Shown: positions 43,458 to 52,765 of the stretch, piece by piece
How the letters are laid out: the number at the start of each line of letters is the position of its first letter
How positions within the stretch are numbered: position 1 is the first letter of the stretch
Made by a program: the position numbers and the translations under genes
Notes under the pieces: generated by a model
The model's input: only the letters and a program-made list of their open reading frames with translations
Database searches by the model: none
Told to the model about the DNA's origin: nothing
Assembly: GCF_022385335.1 (NCBI RefSeq)
Contig: NZ_CP092431.1
Location: forward strand, 1,054,001-1,118,000
Direction of reading: 5' to 3'
Source: Streptomyces deccanensis
Lineage (GTDB): Bacteria > Actinomycetota > Actinomycetes > Streptomycetales > Streptomycetaceae
Length of the DNA: 64,000 bases

Positions 43458-44813
43458 ATGCCGTCGAACCCGGTCGCCGAGACCGTCGCCTCGCTGCTTC
43501 CCCGGGCGAAGGAGGAGCTCACCGAACTGGTGGCCTTCAAGTCGGTGGCGGACTTCGACCAGTTCCCGAGGAGCGAGAGCGAGGGCGCCGCGCGCTGGAT
43601 CGCCGACGCGCTGCGCGCCGAGGGCTTCCAGGACGTGGCGCTGCTGGACACCCCCGACGGCACCCAGTCCGTGTACGGCTGCCTGCCGGGTCCGGAGGGC
43701 GCGAAGACGGTCCTCCTCTACGCCCACTACGACGTGCAGCCGCCGCTCGACGAGGCCGCGTGGGTGTCACCGCCGTTCGAGCTGACCGAGCGCGACGGCC
43801 GTTGGTACGGGCGGGGCGCCGCCGACTGCAAGGGCGGTGTGATCATGCACCTGTTGGCGCTGCGGGCCCTCAAGGCGAACGGCGGGGTGCCGGTCACCGT
43901 CAAGGTGATCGTCGAGGGCTCCGAGGAGATGGGCACCGGGGGCCTCCAGCAGTACGCCGAGGCGCACCCCGAGCTGCTCGCCGCCGACACCGTCGTGATC
44001 GGCGACGCGGGCAACTTCCGCGTGGGCCTGCCGACGGTCACCTCCTCCCTGCGCGGCATGATCCTCATGCGGGTGCGCGTCGACGCCCTCGAAGGCAACC
44101 TGCACTCGGGGCAGTTCGGCGGCGCGGCCCCCGACGCGCTGGCCGCGCTGATCCGCGTCCTGGACTCCCTGCGCGCCGAGGACGGCACGACGACCGTCGA
44201 CGGACTCGCGAGCGACGGGACGTGGGACGGCCTGCAGTACGCCGACGCGCAGTTCCGCGAGGACGCCAAGGTGCTCGACGGGGTGGAACTGGTCGGCGCC
44301 GACACGGTCGCCGACCGGATCTGGGCCCGGCCCGCCGCCACCGTGCTGGGCATCGACGCCCCGCCCGTGATCGGCGCGACCCCGTCGATCCAGGCGAGCG
44401 CCCGCGCCCTGATCGGTCTGCGCGTCCCGCCGGGCGTGGACGTCCAGCAGGCGATCAAGCTGCTCGAAGCCCACGTCGTGGCGCACACCCCGTGGGGCGC
44501 GCGGGTGAACTGCGAACTCATCGGCCACGGCCAGGCGTTCCGCGCCGACACCTCCAGCCCGGCGTACGAGGCGATGGCGGCGGCGATGGCCGTCGCCTAC
44601 CCGGGCCAGGAGATGCAGTACGCGGGCCACGGCGGCTCCATCCCCCTCTGCAACGCCCTCGCGGCCCTCTACCCCGACGCCGAGATCCTCCTCATCGGCC
44701 TCAGCGAACCCGAGGCCCGGATCCACGCGGTCAACGAGAGCGTGTCCCCGGAGGAGTTGGAGCGCATGTCGGTGACGGAGGCGTTGTTCCTGGGGAACTA
44801 CGCAAACAGCTGA
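43458..44813 (+). CDS. M20-family dipeptidase
   Basis: A 451-residue di-zinc peptidase of the CNDP/PepV-like M20 family. Metal and catalytic residues are in place: H90 and D92 (LLYAHYDVQPP), D123 (GRGAADCKGG), E156/E157 (EGSEEMGTGG), and the lid-domain region with GHGGSIPL near the end carrying the last zinc histidine. The dimerisation domain is about 200-330. The cytosolic protein most likely hydrolyses dipeptides from peptide uptake. The ATG at 43458 has AGGAG seven bases upstream. A GC-rich hairpin follows the stop. Confidence 0.9.
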   Translation: MPSNPVAETVASLLPRAKEELTELVAFKSVADFDQFPRSESEGAARWIADALRAEGFQDVALLDTPDGTQSVYGCLPGPEGAKTVLLYAHYDVQPPLDEAAWVSPPFELTERDGRWYGRGAADCKGGVIMHLLALRALKANGGVPVTVKVIVEGSEEMGTGGLQQYAEAHPELLAADTVVIGDAGNFRVGLPTVTSSLRGMILMRVRVDALEGNLHSGQFGGAAPDALAALIRVLDSLRAEDGTTTVDGLASDGTWDGLQYADAQFREDAKVLDGVELVGADTVADRIWARPAATVLGIDAPPVIGATPSIQASARALIGLRVPPGVDVQQAIKLLEAHVVAHTPWGARVNCELIGHGQAFRADTSSPAYEAMAAAMAVAYPGQEMQYAGHGGSIPLCNALAALYPDAEILLIGLSEPEARIHAVNESVSPEELERMSVTEALFLGNYANS

Positions 44814-44820
44814 GCGAACC

Positions 44821-44840
44821 CGCGCCCCGAAAGGGGCGCG
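44821..44840. terminator. Bidirectional hairpin with GAAA loop
   Basis: CGCGCCCC and GGGGCGCG pair around a GAAA tetraloop, between the converging dipeptidase and TmrB-NUDIX genes. Confidence 0.75.
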
Positions 44841-44863
44841 GCGGCGGCGCGAGGAGTCACCCC

Positions 44864-45901
44864 CTACACAGGAACCCCGGCCTCCAAGTACAGCGCGGCG
44901 CCCCGCTCCCGGGCCCGCAACGCCCACCGCAGCCGCTCGTACCGCACCGGCGGCAACAGATCCGCCGCCTCCTCCTCCGTGACGAACCTCCAGGCACGCA
45001 GCTCGGGCCCGGGCAGCACGGGCCGCTGCGCGCCGGTGACATCCAGTCGGCCCCCGTCGAACAGCAGCCGCAACCCTCCGTACCTCGGCGACGCCGGCGC
45101 CTCCCAGTCGACGACCAGCAGCCGCGGCACCTCGCCGAGCCGTATCCCGATCTCCTCCAGCACCTCCCGCACACCCGCCCGCGCAGGCGCCTCCCCGGCC
45201 TCGACGACCCCGCCGGGGAACTCCCACCCGGGCTTGTAGGTCGGATCGACGAGCAGGACCCGGTCCTCCTCGTCGAACAACAGAACCCCCGCGGCGACCG
45301 TCTCGGCGGTCGGCTCGGGGGTCTGCACGATGTCGCACACGGGTACGCCGTCGGTGGCCACGGCGTCGGCGATGAGCCGTGCGGTCTCGTACGGGGTGAG
45401 GGCGCCGGTGTCGACGAGATGGGCATCCGCGGTGAGCCAGCCGCCCAGCGCGGCGCGGTACGGCGCGATGTGGTCGTACGCCCATTGACGCAGCCGCATC
45501 TCGCCGTCGGGGAGGTCGGGCGGAATCTCCCGCCCGGCTATTCGCTCCCGCAGTATCGTTTCGGCCGGGGCCAGGAGCAGATGCCGCACGGGGATGCGGC
45601 GGGAGGCGAGCCCGCCGAAGATCTCGTCCCGGTACTCCTGGCGGAGCAGGGTCATGGGGACCACGAGGGTGCCGCCCAGCTCGGCGAGCAGCGCGGCGGC
45701 GGTGTCGACCACCAGCCGTCGCCAGCTCGGCAGGTCCTGGAAGTCGCCGACCTCGGCGAGGCGTTTGGCCGGCAGCATGTGTGTCAGTGCGCCGCCGATG
45801 ACCTCGGGGTCGAAGAGCGTGCTGTTCGGGATCAGTTCGATCAGTTCCCGTGCGGTGGTGGTCTTCCCCGCACCGAACGCACCGTTGATCCAGACGATCA
45901 C
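44864..45901 (-). CDS. TmrB-like P-loop ATPase fused to NUDIX hydrolase
   Basis: A 345-residue two-domain protein. Residues 1-180 begin MIVWINGAFGAGKTTTAREL and continue with DPEVIGGAL, WRRLVVDTAAALLAELGGTLVVPMT and an ERIAGREIP lid, closely following B. subtilis TmrB, the ATP-binding tunicamycin-resistance protein. Residues 200-345 form a NUDIX domain with a complete box at 231-253 (G231, E237, R245-E246, E249-E250, G252), preceded by GVLLFDEEDRVLLVDPTYKPGWEFPGG. NUDIX enzymes cleave nucleoside-diphosphate-linked substrates; the fused pair may act on a nucleotide or phosphorylated compound. The GTG at 45901 starts the P-loop strand; the frame is open upstream with no conserved sequence. Confidence 0.85.
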   Translation of the reverse strand: MIVWINGAFGAGKTTTARELIELIPNSTLFDPEVIGGALTHMLPAKRLAEVGDFQDLPSWRRLVVDTAAALLAELGGTLVVPMTLLRQEYRDEIFGGLASRRIPVRHLLLAPAETILRERIAGREIPPDLPDGEMRLRQWAYDHIAPYRAALGGWLTADAHLVDTGALTPYETARLIADAVATDGVPVCDIVQTPEPTAETVAAGVLLFDEEDRVLLVDPTYKPGWEFPGGVVEAGEAPARAGVREVLEEIGIRLGEVPRLLVVDWEAPASPRYGGLRLLFDGGRLDVTGAQRPVLPGPELRAWRFVTEEEAADLLPPVRYERLRWALRARERGAALYLEAGVPV

Positions 45902-46072
45902 GGTTCCCCCTCTTCTGTTGGCCCCCTGAGGCTTGCCCTCCACTCCGCCACGGAAACCAGCCGCTGATGAGGAGCCGAAATACGACGACGGCGGGCCCCC
46001 ACCGAATGGGGGACCCGCCGCGGACGACGTGTGGGGGGACGGAGGGATCACCCGCCGCCCACTACCGGCCGG

Positions 46073-46318
46073 TCAGCCTTCTTTGCCGCCCTTGCCCTCC
46101 TGGTCCGCCAGGCCGCCCAGAGCGTCGTCGTCGACCGCCAGGCTGTCGTTGGCGACCGTCTTGCCGACGCCGCCGAGCGTGCCCTCGACGTCCAGTTTGC
46201 TGAGTGCGTCGGTCTTCCCGAGCGTGTCGGCGGCTTCGAGACCGTGCGACGGCGTGATGGCCGCGACGACGAAACCGGTGGCGAGGGAGGCGATGGCGAG
46301 CATGCTGCGCTTCTTCAT
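46073..46318 (-). CDS. Small secreted protein
   Basis: An 81-residue protein with a Sec signal peptide (MKKRSMLAIASLATGFVVAA, cleavage near residues 26-30) and a mature part of about 52 residues rich in Asp, Gly, Lys and Leu (TDALSKLDVEGTLGGVGKTVANDSLAVDDD). There are no cysteines. I recognise it as a short exported protein of the kind frequent in Streptomyces; its function is unknown. The ATG at 46318 is chosen because it starts the Lys-Lys-Arg n-region; an ATG-less six-codon extension exists upstream. Single gene. Confidence 0.65.
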   Translation of the reverse strand: MKKRSMLAIASLATGFVVAAITPSHGLEAADTLGKTDALSKLDVEGTLGGVGKTVANDSLAVDDDALGGLADQEGKGGKEG

Positions 46319-46394
46319 GCCCCGCTCAACTGGCAAAGCCCCCGAGGGGTAACGCCCGGTCTTCCCTCAACCCCGGCCCGTCAGCCCCGTCCCG

Positions 46395-47327
46395 TCAGCG
46401 CCGCCCCGTCAGCGCCGCCGCGGCCGCGCCCACCAGGCCCGCGTCGGTGCCCATCGTGGCGGGGGCGATGGCCAGGTCCTGGACGAAGGAGAGGGTGGCG
46501 TAGTCCTTGAGGGCGGTGCGCAGGGGCGCGAAGAGGACGTCACCGGCGTTCGCGACACCCCCGCCGATGACCGCGAGGTCGATCTCGACGAGCGTGGCGG
46601 TCGCCGCGATCCCGGCCGCGAGGGCCTGCGCGGCGCGCTCGAAGGAGGTCACGGCGATCGGGTCGCCGGACCGCGCGGCGGCGGCGACCGCGGCAGCGGA
46701 GGTGTCGCCGTCGGGCCCGGGCCGCCACCCGTTCTCCAGGGCGCGGCGGGCGATATTGGGCCCGCTGGCGATGCGCTCGACACAGCCGCGGGCACCGCAC
46801 GGGCACGCGTCGCCGTCGAGGTCGACGCTGATGTGGCCGATGTGCCCGGCGTTGCCGGTGGGGCCCGTGTAGAGCTTCCCGCCGAGGACGAGCCCACCGC
46901 CGACGCCCGTCGACACGACCATGCACAGCGCGTTGTCATGGCCGCGCGCGGCGCCCTGCCAGTGCTCGGCCGCCGTGATGGCCGCGCCGTCCCCGATCAG
47001 TTCGACGGGCAGCCCGCCGGTCACGGCCCGGACCCGCTCGACGAGGGGGAAGCCGCGCCAGCCGTGGATGTTCACGGGGCTGACCGTGCCGGCGGAGGCG
47101 TCCACCGGCCCCGCGCTGCCGATCCCGACGGCCGTGGCCCCGCTCCACAGCGGGTCCGCGCCCAGTTCGCCGAGCACCTCCTCGACGGCCCGCATGACGG
47201 TGTCGCCGTCCTCCCGTGCCGGCGTCGGGCGCTGCGCGCGCACCAGGATCCGGCCGTGGCCGTCCACCAGCGCCCCGGCGATCTTGGTGCCGCCTATGTC
47301 GAGCGCGGCCACGAGGTCGGTCTGCAT
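46395..47327 (-). CDS. glkA: ROK-family glucokinase
   Basis: A 310-residue sugar kinase. The ATP-phosphate loop is DIGGTK at 10-15, the catalytic base is D113 in IGDGAAITAAEH, the sugar site includes GHIGH at 161-165, and the zinc motif CPCGARGCVE covers 175-184. No N-terminal helix-turn-helix is present, so it is a kinase and not a regulator, probably phosphorylating glucose with ATP. It is divergent from a LacI regulator 278 bases away. Length fits Streptomyces ROK glucokinases; whether it is the main glucokinase or a paralogue cannot be told. Confidence 0.83.
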   Translation of the reverse strand: MQTDLVAALDIGGTKIAGALVDGHGRILVRAQRPTPAREDGDTVMRAVEEVLGELGADPLWSGATAVGIGSAGPVDASAGTVSPVNIHGWRGFPLVERVRAVTGGLPVELIGDGAAITAAEHWQGAARGHDNALCMVVSTGVGGGLVLGGKLYTGPTGNAGHIGHISVDLDGDACPCGARGCVERIASGPNIARRALENGWRPGPDGDTSAAAVAAAARSGDPIAVTSFERAAQALAAGIAATATLVEIDLAVIGGGVANAGDVLFAPLRTALKDYATLSFVQDLAIAPATMGTDAGLVGAAAAALTGRR

Positions 47328-47604
47328 CAGTGTCAGTTCTCCCGCTGCGAGTCTCCTACCGGGCGCCCGGATCCAGCGACACCCGGATCTCCGGCCGGAA
47401 AACTGGCAGCACGACGCTCGCCTGGTGGGGGGCGCCGGCCAGAGAATGCGATAGACAGTCTCCCCCGGCCGTGACAACGTTGTCCAGGCTCTATGCTCGA
47501 CGACACATCCTCAACAGCCGCACCTTTTCCCCACGGAAGCCCCGCACCCACCTCGCCCCTCCCCGCGACCGCACCCACTGGACGACAGGACAGGACAGCG
47601 CACC

Positions 47605-48654
47605 GTGCCCGACACCGCAGCCGGCATCGCCCGCCGCCCCGAGAACCGCTACGGCAACCGTCCCACGATGAAGGACGTCGCGGCCCGGGCCGGAGTGGGT
47701 CTGAAGACGGTCTCGCGCGTGGTGAACGGCGAGCCGGGCGTCACCCCGGACACCGAGCGCCGGGTCCAGGAGGCGATCGAGGCGCTCGGCTTCCGGCGCA
47801 ACGACAGCGCGCGGGTGCTGCGCAAGGGCCGTACGGCCAGCATCGGCCTCGTCCTGGAGGACCTCGCCGACCCGTTCTACGGCCCGCTCAGCCGGGCGGT
47901 GGAGGAGGTGTCCCGCGCGCACGGCTCGCTGCTGATCAACGGGTCCAGCGCGGAGGACCCGGACCGCGAACAGGAGCTGGCGCTGGCGCTGTGCGCCCGC
48001 CGTGTCGACGGGCTCGTGATCATTCCGGCCGGTGACGACCACCGGTATCTGGAGCCCGAGATCAGGGCGGGGGTGGCCACCGTGTTCGTGGACCGTCCGG
48101 CCGGGCGGATCGACGCCGACGTGGTGCTCGCGGACAGCTTCGGCGGAGCCCGGGACGGGGTCGCCCACCTCATCGCCCACGGCCACCGCAGGATCGGCTT
48201 CATCGGCGACATGCCCCGCATCCACACCGCCGCCGAGCGGCTGCGCGGCTACCGGGCGGCCATGGAGGACGCGGGCATACGGGTCGAGGACGCGTGGATG
48301 TCGCTGGGCGTCACCGATCCCGAGCGGGTCCGCAGGGCGGCCGAGGACATGCTGTCCGGCCCGGACCCCGTCACGGCGGTCTTCGCGGGCAACAACCGGG
48401 TGACGGTCACGGTCGTACGGGTCCTCGCCGAGCACCCCCGTGCGGTCGCCCTCGTCGGCTTCGACGACTTCGAGCTGGCCGATCTGCTCCGGCCGGGCAT
48501 CACCGTCGTCGCCCAGGATCCCGCCCGGCTCGGCCGCACCGCCGCCGAACGCCTCTTCCAGCAGTTGGACGGCTCCCTCGTCACCCCCGAGCGCATCGAG
48601 CTGCCGACCCGGCTGATCGCCCGCGGCTCGGGCGAACTCCCGCCCGCGGACTGA
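47605..48654 (+). CDS. LacI-family transcriptional regulator
   Basis: A 349-residue LacI protein. The DNA-binding headpiece is at 22-68 (MKDVAARAGVGLKTVSRVVNGEPGVTPDTERRVQEAIEALGFRRND) and is followed by the periplasmic-binding-protein-like sugar domain (TASIGLVLEDLADPFYGPLSRAVEEVSRAHGSLLINGSS...GFDDFELADLLRPGITVVAQDP). It is likely to regulate sugar use; the nearest sugar gene is the divergent ROK kinase. The GTG start is preceded by a weak GGACAG. The next gene starts three bases after its stop, so the two are likely co-transcribed. Confidence 0.87.
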   Translation: MPDTAAGIARRPENRYGNRPTMKDVAARAGVGLKTVSRVVNGEPGVTPDTERRVQEAIEALGFRRNDSARVLRKGRTASIGLVLEDLADPFYGPLSRAVEEVSRAHGSLLINGSSAEDPDREQELALALCARRVDGLVIIPAGDDHRYLEPEIRAGVATVFVDRPAGRIDADVVLADSFGGARDGVAHLIAHGHRRIGFIGDMPRIHTAAERLRGYRAAMEDAGIRVEDAWMSLGVTDPERVRRAAEDMLSGPDPVTAVFAGNNRVTVTVVRVLAEHPRAVALVGFDDFELADLLRPGITVVAQDPARLGRTAAERLFQQLDGSLVTPERIELPTRLIARGSGELPPAD

Positions 48655-48657
48655 CCC

Positions 48658-49437
48658 TTGGACGCCCCCGACCCCCGTACCCTCGAAGCGCTCGGCCTCG
48701 GCGTGGCACCGCGCGAGGACCCGCTGAGCTATCCCGGCGCGTGGCCGTCCGAGTCCGCGCTCCTGGACGGCAACCGGATGCTGCCGCTGGACACCCTCGT
48801 CTTCGAGGACCGGGTGCCCGTGCTCTCCGTCGGCTCCAACGCCTGCCCGGCGCAGCTCGTCCACAAGATGGCGGAGCGCGGGGTGAAGTGCCATATCCCC
48901 ATGGTCAAAGCCAGGGTCACCGGCATCGGGATCGGCGTCTCCGCCCATGTGAGCCTGCTCGGGTACCTCTCGGCGTCGCCGTACCACTCCCCCGGTGCCA
49001 CCGCCGACCTGTTCCTCACCTGGCTCGACGAGGCCCAGCTCGCCGTGGTCGACGCCAGCGAGGGCATCGATTCGCCGACCGGCAACTTCCAGCGGGCGGC
49101 CCTGCCCGCCGCCGACTTCCGTGTCGAGCTGGAGTCCGGTCAGGTCCTCGACCACGCCTGGATCTACGTCAACCGGTGGGGCGTACTGCGCGACGGCGGC
49201 CCGGACCCCCGCCCGCATCCGGGCAGCCAGCGCCCGCTGCTGACCGAACTCCTCTCCTCGTCGGCCGAGTTGCGCGCGCTGTTCGGCACCACACCCGACG
49301 AGTTCGCCGCCCGGGCGCGCGGCAACCGTGAACTGTGCGCCCGGGGCAGGGAGTTGTTCGCCGAGCGGAGGTGGACGACGGTGTCGGGCCTGGAAGGGTA
49401 CGTGCGGCCGCATCCGGGGGCCGGGGCCCGGCGCTGA
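48658..49437 (+). CDS. Conserved hypothetical protein, possible cyclotransferase-like fold
   Basis: A 259-residue protein that I cannot name. The stretch VLSVGSNACPAQLVHKM near 56-72 resembles the YGSN glycine loop of gamma-glutamylcyclotransferase-like proteins, and the mixed strand pattern afterwards (VVDASEGIDSPTGNFQRAAL) would fit a small barrel, but the assignment is tentative. There is no signal peptide or membrane helix. It starts at a TTG three bases after the LacI stop; the first ATG is 40 residues further on. Its coupling to the LacI gene suggests co-expression. Confidence 0.65.
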   Translation: MDAPDPRTLEALGLGVAPREDPLSYPGAWPSESALLDGNRMLPLDTLVFEDRVPVLSVGSNACPAQLVHKMAERGVKCHIPMVKARVTGIGIGVSAHVSLLGYLSASPYHSPGATADLFLTWLDEAQLAVVDASEGIDSPTGNFQRAALPAADFRVELESGQVLDHAWIYVNRWGVLRDGGPDPRPHPGSQRPLLTELLSSSAELRALFGTTPDEFAARARGNRELCARGRELFAERRWTTVSGLEGYVRPHPGAGARR

Positions 49438-49452
49438 CACCGGCCCCCGGTC

Positions 49453-51300
49453 TCAGCAGACGGGCAGCCCGGGCACCGGGGCGTCGTTGTCGCCGCCCTG
49501 GATGTAGACGTCGCTGACGTAGACGTCGGTGTTGCCGCTGTCGTCGTCGGTCCTGGCCCACCAGACGTTGGTCCACTGGCCGGAGGTCTCGCGGCGGCCC
49601 AGGTTCGCCTGGCAGTAGAAGTAGTTGGTGCCCTGCTTGAGGATGCCGACCTCGGTTCCGGCGGCGTCGTAGGACTTGGCGGTGGTCCAGACGGTGCAGT
49701 TGTACTTGCCGCCGCCGATGGGGTGGCAGACCGGTTCCTCGGTGGTCCCGCCCCCGGTCGTGCCCCCGCCGGTGGTGGTGCCGCCCGAGGTGTCGGAGCC
49801 TCCCGTGCCGCCGCCGGTGGTGCCGCCGCTCGCGTTCTTCGACGGCGACGCGGACGCCTCGGGCTCCTTCTCGTCGTCCTTCCGGTCCTTCTCGGTCGAC
49901 TCGCTGGGGCTCGCGGACTTCTTGTCGTCCTTCTCCTTCGCCGCCGAGTCGTCGGTGAGGTCGACCGTGCCCCGGCTGCGGCCCGGAGAGGGCGTGCCAC
50001 CGCTCGACCCGTCGTCGACGGAGGACCGGGCTCCCGTCTCCTTGCCGTCGTCCCCGTTCAGCAGGGCGACCGTGACGCCCGTGGCGGCGAGCACGACGGT
50101 GACGGCCACGGCGGCGAGCAGGGCGCGGCCCTTGCGCGGACGGCCGCCGCCGGTCGAGGACACGGTGGTGGCGGCGCCGGAGGCGGGTACCGGCGGCTGC
50201 AGTGCGGCCGCACCGAGCCCGCCGACCGCCGCGGAGGCCCCCGTACCCGGCCCCGGGAGCGGCTGCGGCGGCCCGAAACCGGGGGTCGCGCCCGTCCCGC
50301 CGAACGCGGCACCCGCGCCCGTGCCGTCGAAGCCTCCGCCCGCCGTCGCCGGTCCGAAGCCGGGCGGCACCGAGGGAAGACTGCGCTCGGTCTCCGCCCT
50401 CGGCTGCGGCGCCGGGCCGCCCGCCGTCGGGGAGCCGAGCGGGTCACCGGAGGCCACCGCCTCCAGCAGTTCGCGGGCCCGGTCCGCGTCCGGACGCGAT
50501 TCCGGGCGCTTGTCCATCAGTTGCCGCAGGACCGGTCCGAGGGGCCCCGCCCGCCGGGGTTCGGGCAGCTCGTCGCTCACGATCGCGGTGAGCGTCGACC
50601 AGGTGGACGTACGCCGGAACGGGGACGAGCCCTCCACGGCCGCGTACAGGGTGGCGCCGAGGGCCCACACGTCGGAGGCGGGGCCGGGGTCGTTGCCCTG
50701 GGCGCGTTCGGGGGCCAGGTAGTCGAGGGAGCCGACGAGTTCGCCGCTGCGGGTGAGGTGGGTGGCGGAGCCGTCGCCCGGGTTCTCCATGGTGGCGATG
50801 CCGAAGTCGGTGAGGACGACGCGGCCCGAGCGGTCCAGGAGGATGTTGCCGGGCTTGACGTCCCGGTGCAGCACGCCGACGCGGTGGGCGGCGGCGAGGG
50901 CGTCCATCACCTTGGCACCGATCGCGGCGGCCTCGCGCGGGTCGAGCAGACCCCGGTCGCTCAGGACGTCGTCCAGGGACGGCCCGTCGACCAGCTCCAT
51001 GACGATCAGCGGGCGCCCGTCGACCTCGGCCACGTCGTGCACGGCGACGACCCCGGGGTGCCGGACGCGGGCGGCGGCCCGTGCCTCGCGCTGCATCCGC
51101 AGTCCCAGGTCGGCCAGTTCGGGCGCGCCCGCGTCCGTGTAGGTGCGCAGTTCCTTGAGGGCGACCTCGCGGTGGAGCACCTCGTCGACGGCCCGCCAGA
51201 CGACGCCCATGCCGCCGCGTCCGAGCTGCTCCACGATCCGGTACCGACCGGCGAGGATCCGCCCGGTGCCGTCCGTCTGTCCGTTCGCCCCCGAAGACAC
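49453..51300 (-). CDS. Membrane Ser/Thr protein kinase (PknB-like) with an extracellular Cys domain
   Basis: A 615-residue receptor-type kinase. The kinase domain (20-285) is intact: GRGGMG at 27-32, K49, HRDVKPGN at 145-152 and DFG at 165-167. A Gly/Pro-rich linker follows to about 385, one transmembrane helix lies at 392-415 (ALLAAVAVTVVLAATGVTVALL), then a Ser/Lys/Glu-rich stalk, a Gly/Thr run and a 100-residue C-terminal domain with four cysteines (CHPIGGGKYNCTVW, FYCQANLG, final C) that likely form two disulfides. No PASTA repeats are present, so it does not sense peptidoglycan like classical PknB. GTG 51300 and GTG 51324 are both possible starts. Confidence 0.83.
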   Translation of the reverse strand: MSSGANGQTDGTGRILAGRYRIVEQLGRGGMGVVWRAVDEVLHREVALKELRTYTDAGAPELADLGLRMQREARAAARVRHPGVVAVHDVAEVDGRPLIVMELVDGPSLDDVLSDRGLLDPREAAAIGAKVMDALAAAHRVGVLHRDVKPGNILLDRSGRVVLTDFGIATMENPGDGSATHLTRSGELVGSLDYLAPERAQGNDPGPASDVWALGATLYAAVEGSSPFRRTSTWSTLTAIVSDELPEPRRAGPLGPVLRQLMDKRPESRPDADRARELLEAVASGDPLGSPTAGGPAPQPRAETERSLPSVPPGFGPATAGGGFDGTGAGAAFGGTGATPGFGPPQPLPGPGTGASAAVGGLGAAALQPPVPASGAATTVSSTGGGRPRKGRALLAAVAVTVVLAATGVTVALLNGDDGKETGARSSVDDGSSGGTPSPGRSRGTVDLTDDSAAKEKDDKKSASPSESTEKDRKDDEKEPEASASPSKNASGGTTGGGTGGSDTSGGTTTGGGTTGGGTTEEPVCHPIGGGKYNCTVWTTAKSYDAAGTEVGILKQGTNYFYCQANLGRRETSGQWTNVWWARTDDDSGNTDVYVSDVYIQGGDNDAPVPGLPVC

Positions 51301-51445
51301 CCGCGCCCCGTTCCTGTGACACACCGATGAATGGCGTAAGCCTAAGCGGTCGTCGGGGGCGCTCCGGACCGTCGGCGGAGGCTGTCACAGGACCGCTACG
51401 CACCCCGCCGCCGGCCCACCCGTCCGTATCGGTCCGTACCGGTCG

Positions 51446-52720
51446 CTACTGGCCGGAGACCGTCAGGTCCGCCCGCCTCGGCGCCGCGTAGCCCTCCAGG
51501 TCGGCGCGGGTCAGGCCGGTCGCCCGGGACACCTCGTCGATGTCGAGCGCGCCGCAGTCCAGGCCGCGCAGCAGATAGCCGGCGAGGGCCTTGGCGGTCG
51601 CGGGCTCGTCCATCACGTCGCCGCCGGCGCGGTTGGCGTACCTGGAGAGGCGGGCGGCGGCCTGTGCGTACCCCTCGCGGTAGAACGCGAAGACGGCCGC
51701 GTAGCGGGTCGGGATGTGGCCGGGGTGCATGTCCCAGCCCTGGTAGTAGGCGCGGGCGAGGGCGCGCCGGGTGAGGCCGTAGTGCAGGCGCCAGGCGTCG
51801 TGGACCTGGGCGGTCGGGCCGACGGGCAGGACGTTGGTCGAGCCGTCCGAGAGGCGTACGCCGGTGCCGGCCGCGGCGACCTGCATGATCGCCTTGGCGT
51901 GGTCGGCGGCCGGGTGGTCGCTGGCCTGGTGGGCGGCGGAGACGCCCAGGCAGGCGCTGTAGTCGAAGGTGCCGTAGTGCAGTCCGGTGGCGCGGCCCTC
52001 GGCGGCCTGGATCATCCGGGCGACGGTGGCGGTGCCGTCGGCGGCGAGGATGGACTGGCTGGTCTCGATCTGGATCTCGAAGCCGATCCGGCCGGGCTCC
52101 AGGCCGCGCGCCTTCTCGAAGGCCTCCAGGAGCCGGACCATGGCGGTGACCTGCTCGGCGTAGGTCACCTTGGGCAGGGTCAGGACCAGCCCGTCGGGCA
52201 GGCCTCCGGCCTCCAGCAGACCCGTGAGGAAGATGTCGAGGGTGCGGATGCCCCGGTCGCGCACCGGCGCCTCCATGCACTTCATCCGGATGCCCATGTA
52301 CGGGGCGGCCGTGCCGTCGGCGTACGCCGCGGCGATCAGGCGGGCGGCCCGGGCGGCGGCCTCGTCCTCCTCGGCGTCGGCGCGGGCCCCGTAGCCGTCC
52401 TCGAAGTCGACACGGAGGTCCTCGATCGGCTCGCGCTCCAGTTTGGCGCGGACGCGGTCGTACACGGCCTCGGCGAGGTCGTCGCCGAGCCCGAGCACGG
52501 CGGCGAAGGAGGCCGCGTCGGGGGCGTGCTCGTCGAGGGCGGCGAGGGCCCGGTCGCCCCAGGCGCGTGGGGTGTCGGCGGCGAAGACGTCACCGGGGAC
52601 GTAGACGGTGTGCACGGGCTGGCGGGTGCCGGGGTCGCCCGGGTAGCGGCGCTCCAGCTCCGCGTCGACGGGGGCGAGGGAGTCGCTGATCTCCTCGCTG
52701 ACGGCGCCCGCGAGACTCAT
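51446..52720 (-). CDS. DUF6986 / HpcH-HpaI aldolase-citrate lyase-like enzyme
   Basis: A 424-residue TIM-barrel protein related to the HpcH/HpaI aldolase and malate synthase/citrate lyase beta superfamily. Motifs include LRVDFEDGYG, GIRMKCMEAPVRDRGIRTLDIFL, GLVLTLPKVTYAEQV, IGFEIQIETSQSILAADG and GLHYGTFDYSACLG; the conserved acids of the metal site are in FEIQIET and FDYS. The lyase or synthase substrate is unknown. It has a full promoter and an IclR-style palindrome in its leader. The ATG at 52720 has AGGAG nine bases upstream. The related purine/glyoxylate genes are not seen nearby. Confidence 0.78.
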   Translation of the reverse strand: MSLAGAVSEEISDSLAPVDAELERRYPGDPGTRQPVHTVYVPGDVFAADTPRAWGDRALAALDEHAPDAASFAAVLGLGDDLAEAVYDRVRAKLEREPIEDLRVDFEDGYGARADAEEDEAAARAARLIAAAYADGTAAPYMGIRMKCMEAPVRDRGIRTLDIFLTGLLEAGGLPDGLVLTLPKVTYAEQVTAMVRLLEAFEKARGLEPGRIGFEIQIETSQSILAADGTATVARMIQAAEGRATGLHYGTFDYSACLGVSAAHQASDHPAADHAKAIMQVAAAGTGVRLSDGSTNVLPVGPTAQVHDAWRLHYGLTRRALARAYYQGWDMHPGHIPTRYAAVFAFYREGYAQAAARLSRYANRAGGDVMDEPATAKALAGYLLRGLDCGALDIDEVSRATGLTRADLEGYAAPRRADLTVSGQ

Positions 52721-52765
52721 GGCCACGTTCTCCTGTCGACCCTGCCCCATTCCACACCCTCCATT

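Noticed and set aside
46340..46420. Repeated CCCGTCAGC units near the ROK kinase end
   Set aside because: The three copies are short, lie mostly in the coding end and spacer, and look like ordinary GC-rich slippage rather than a regulatory array.
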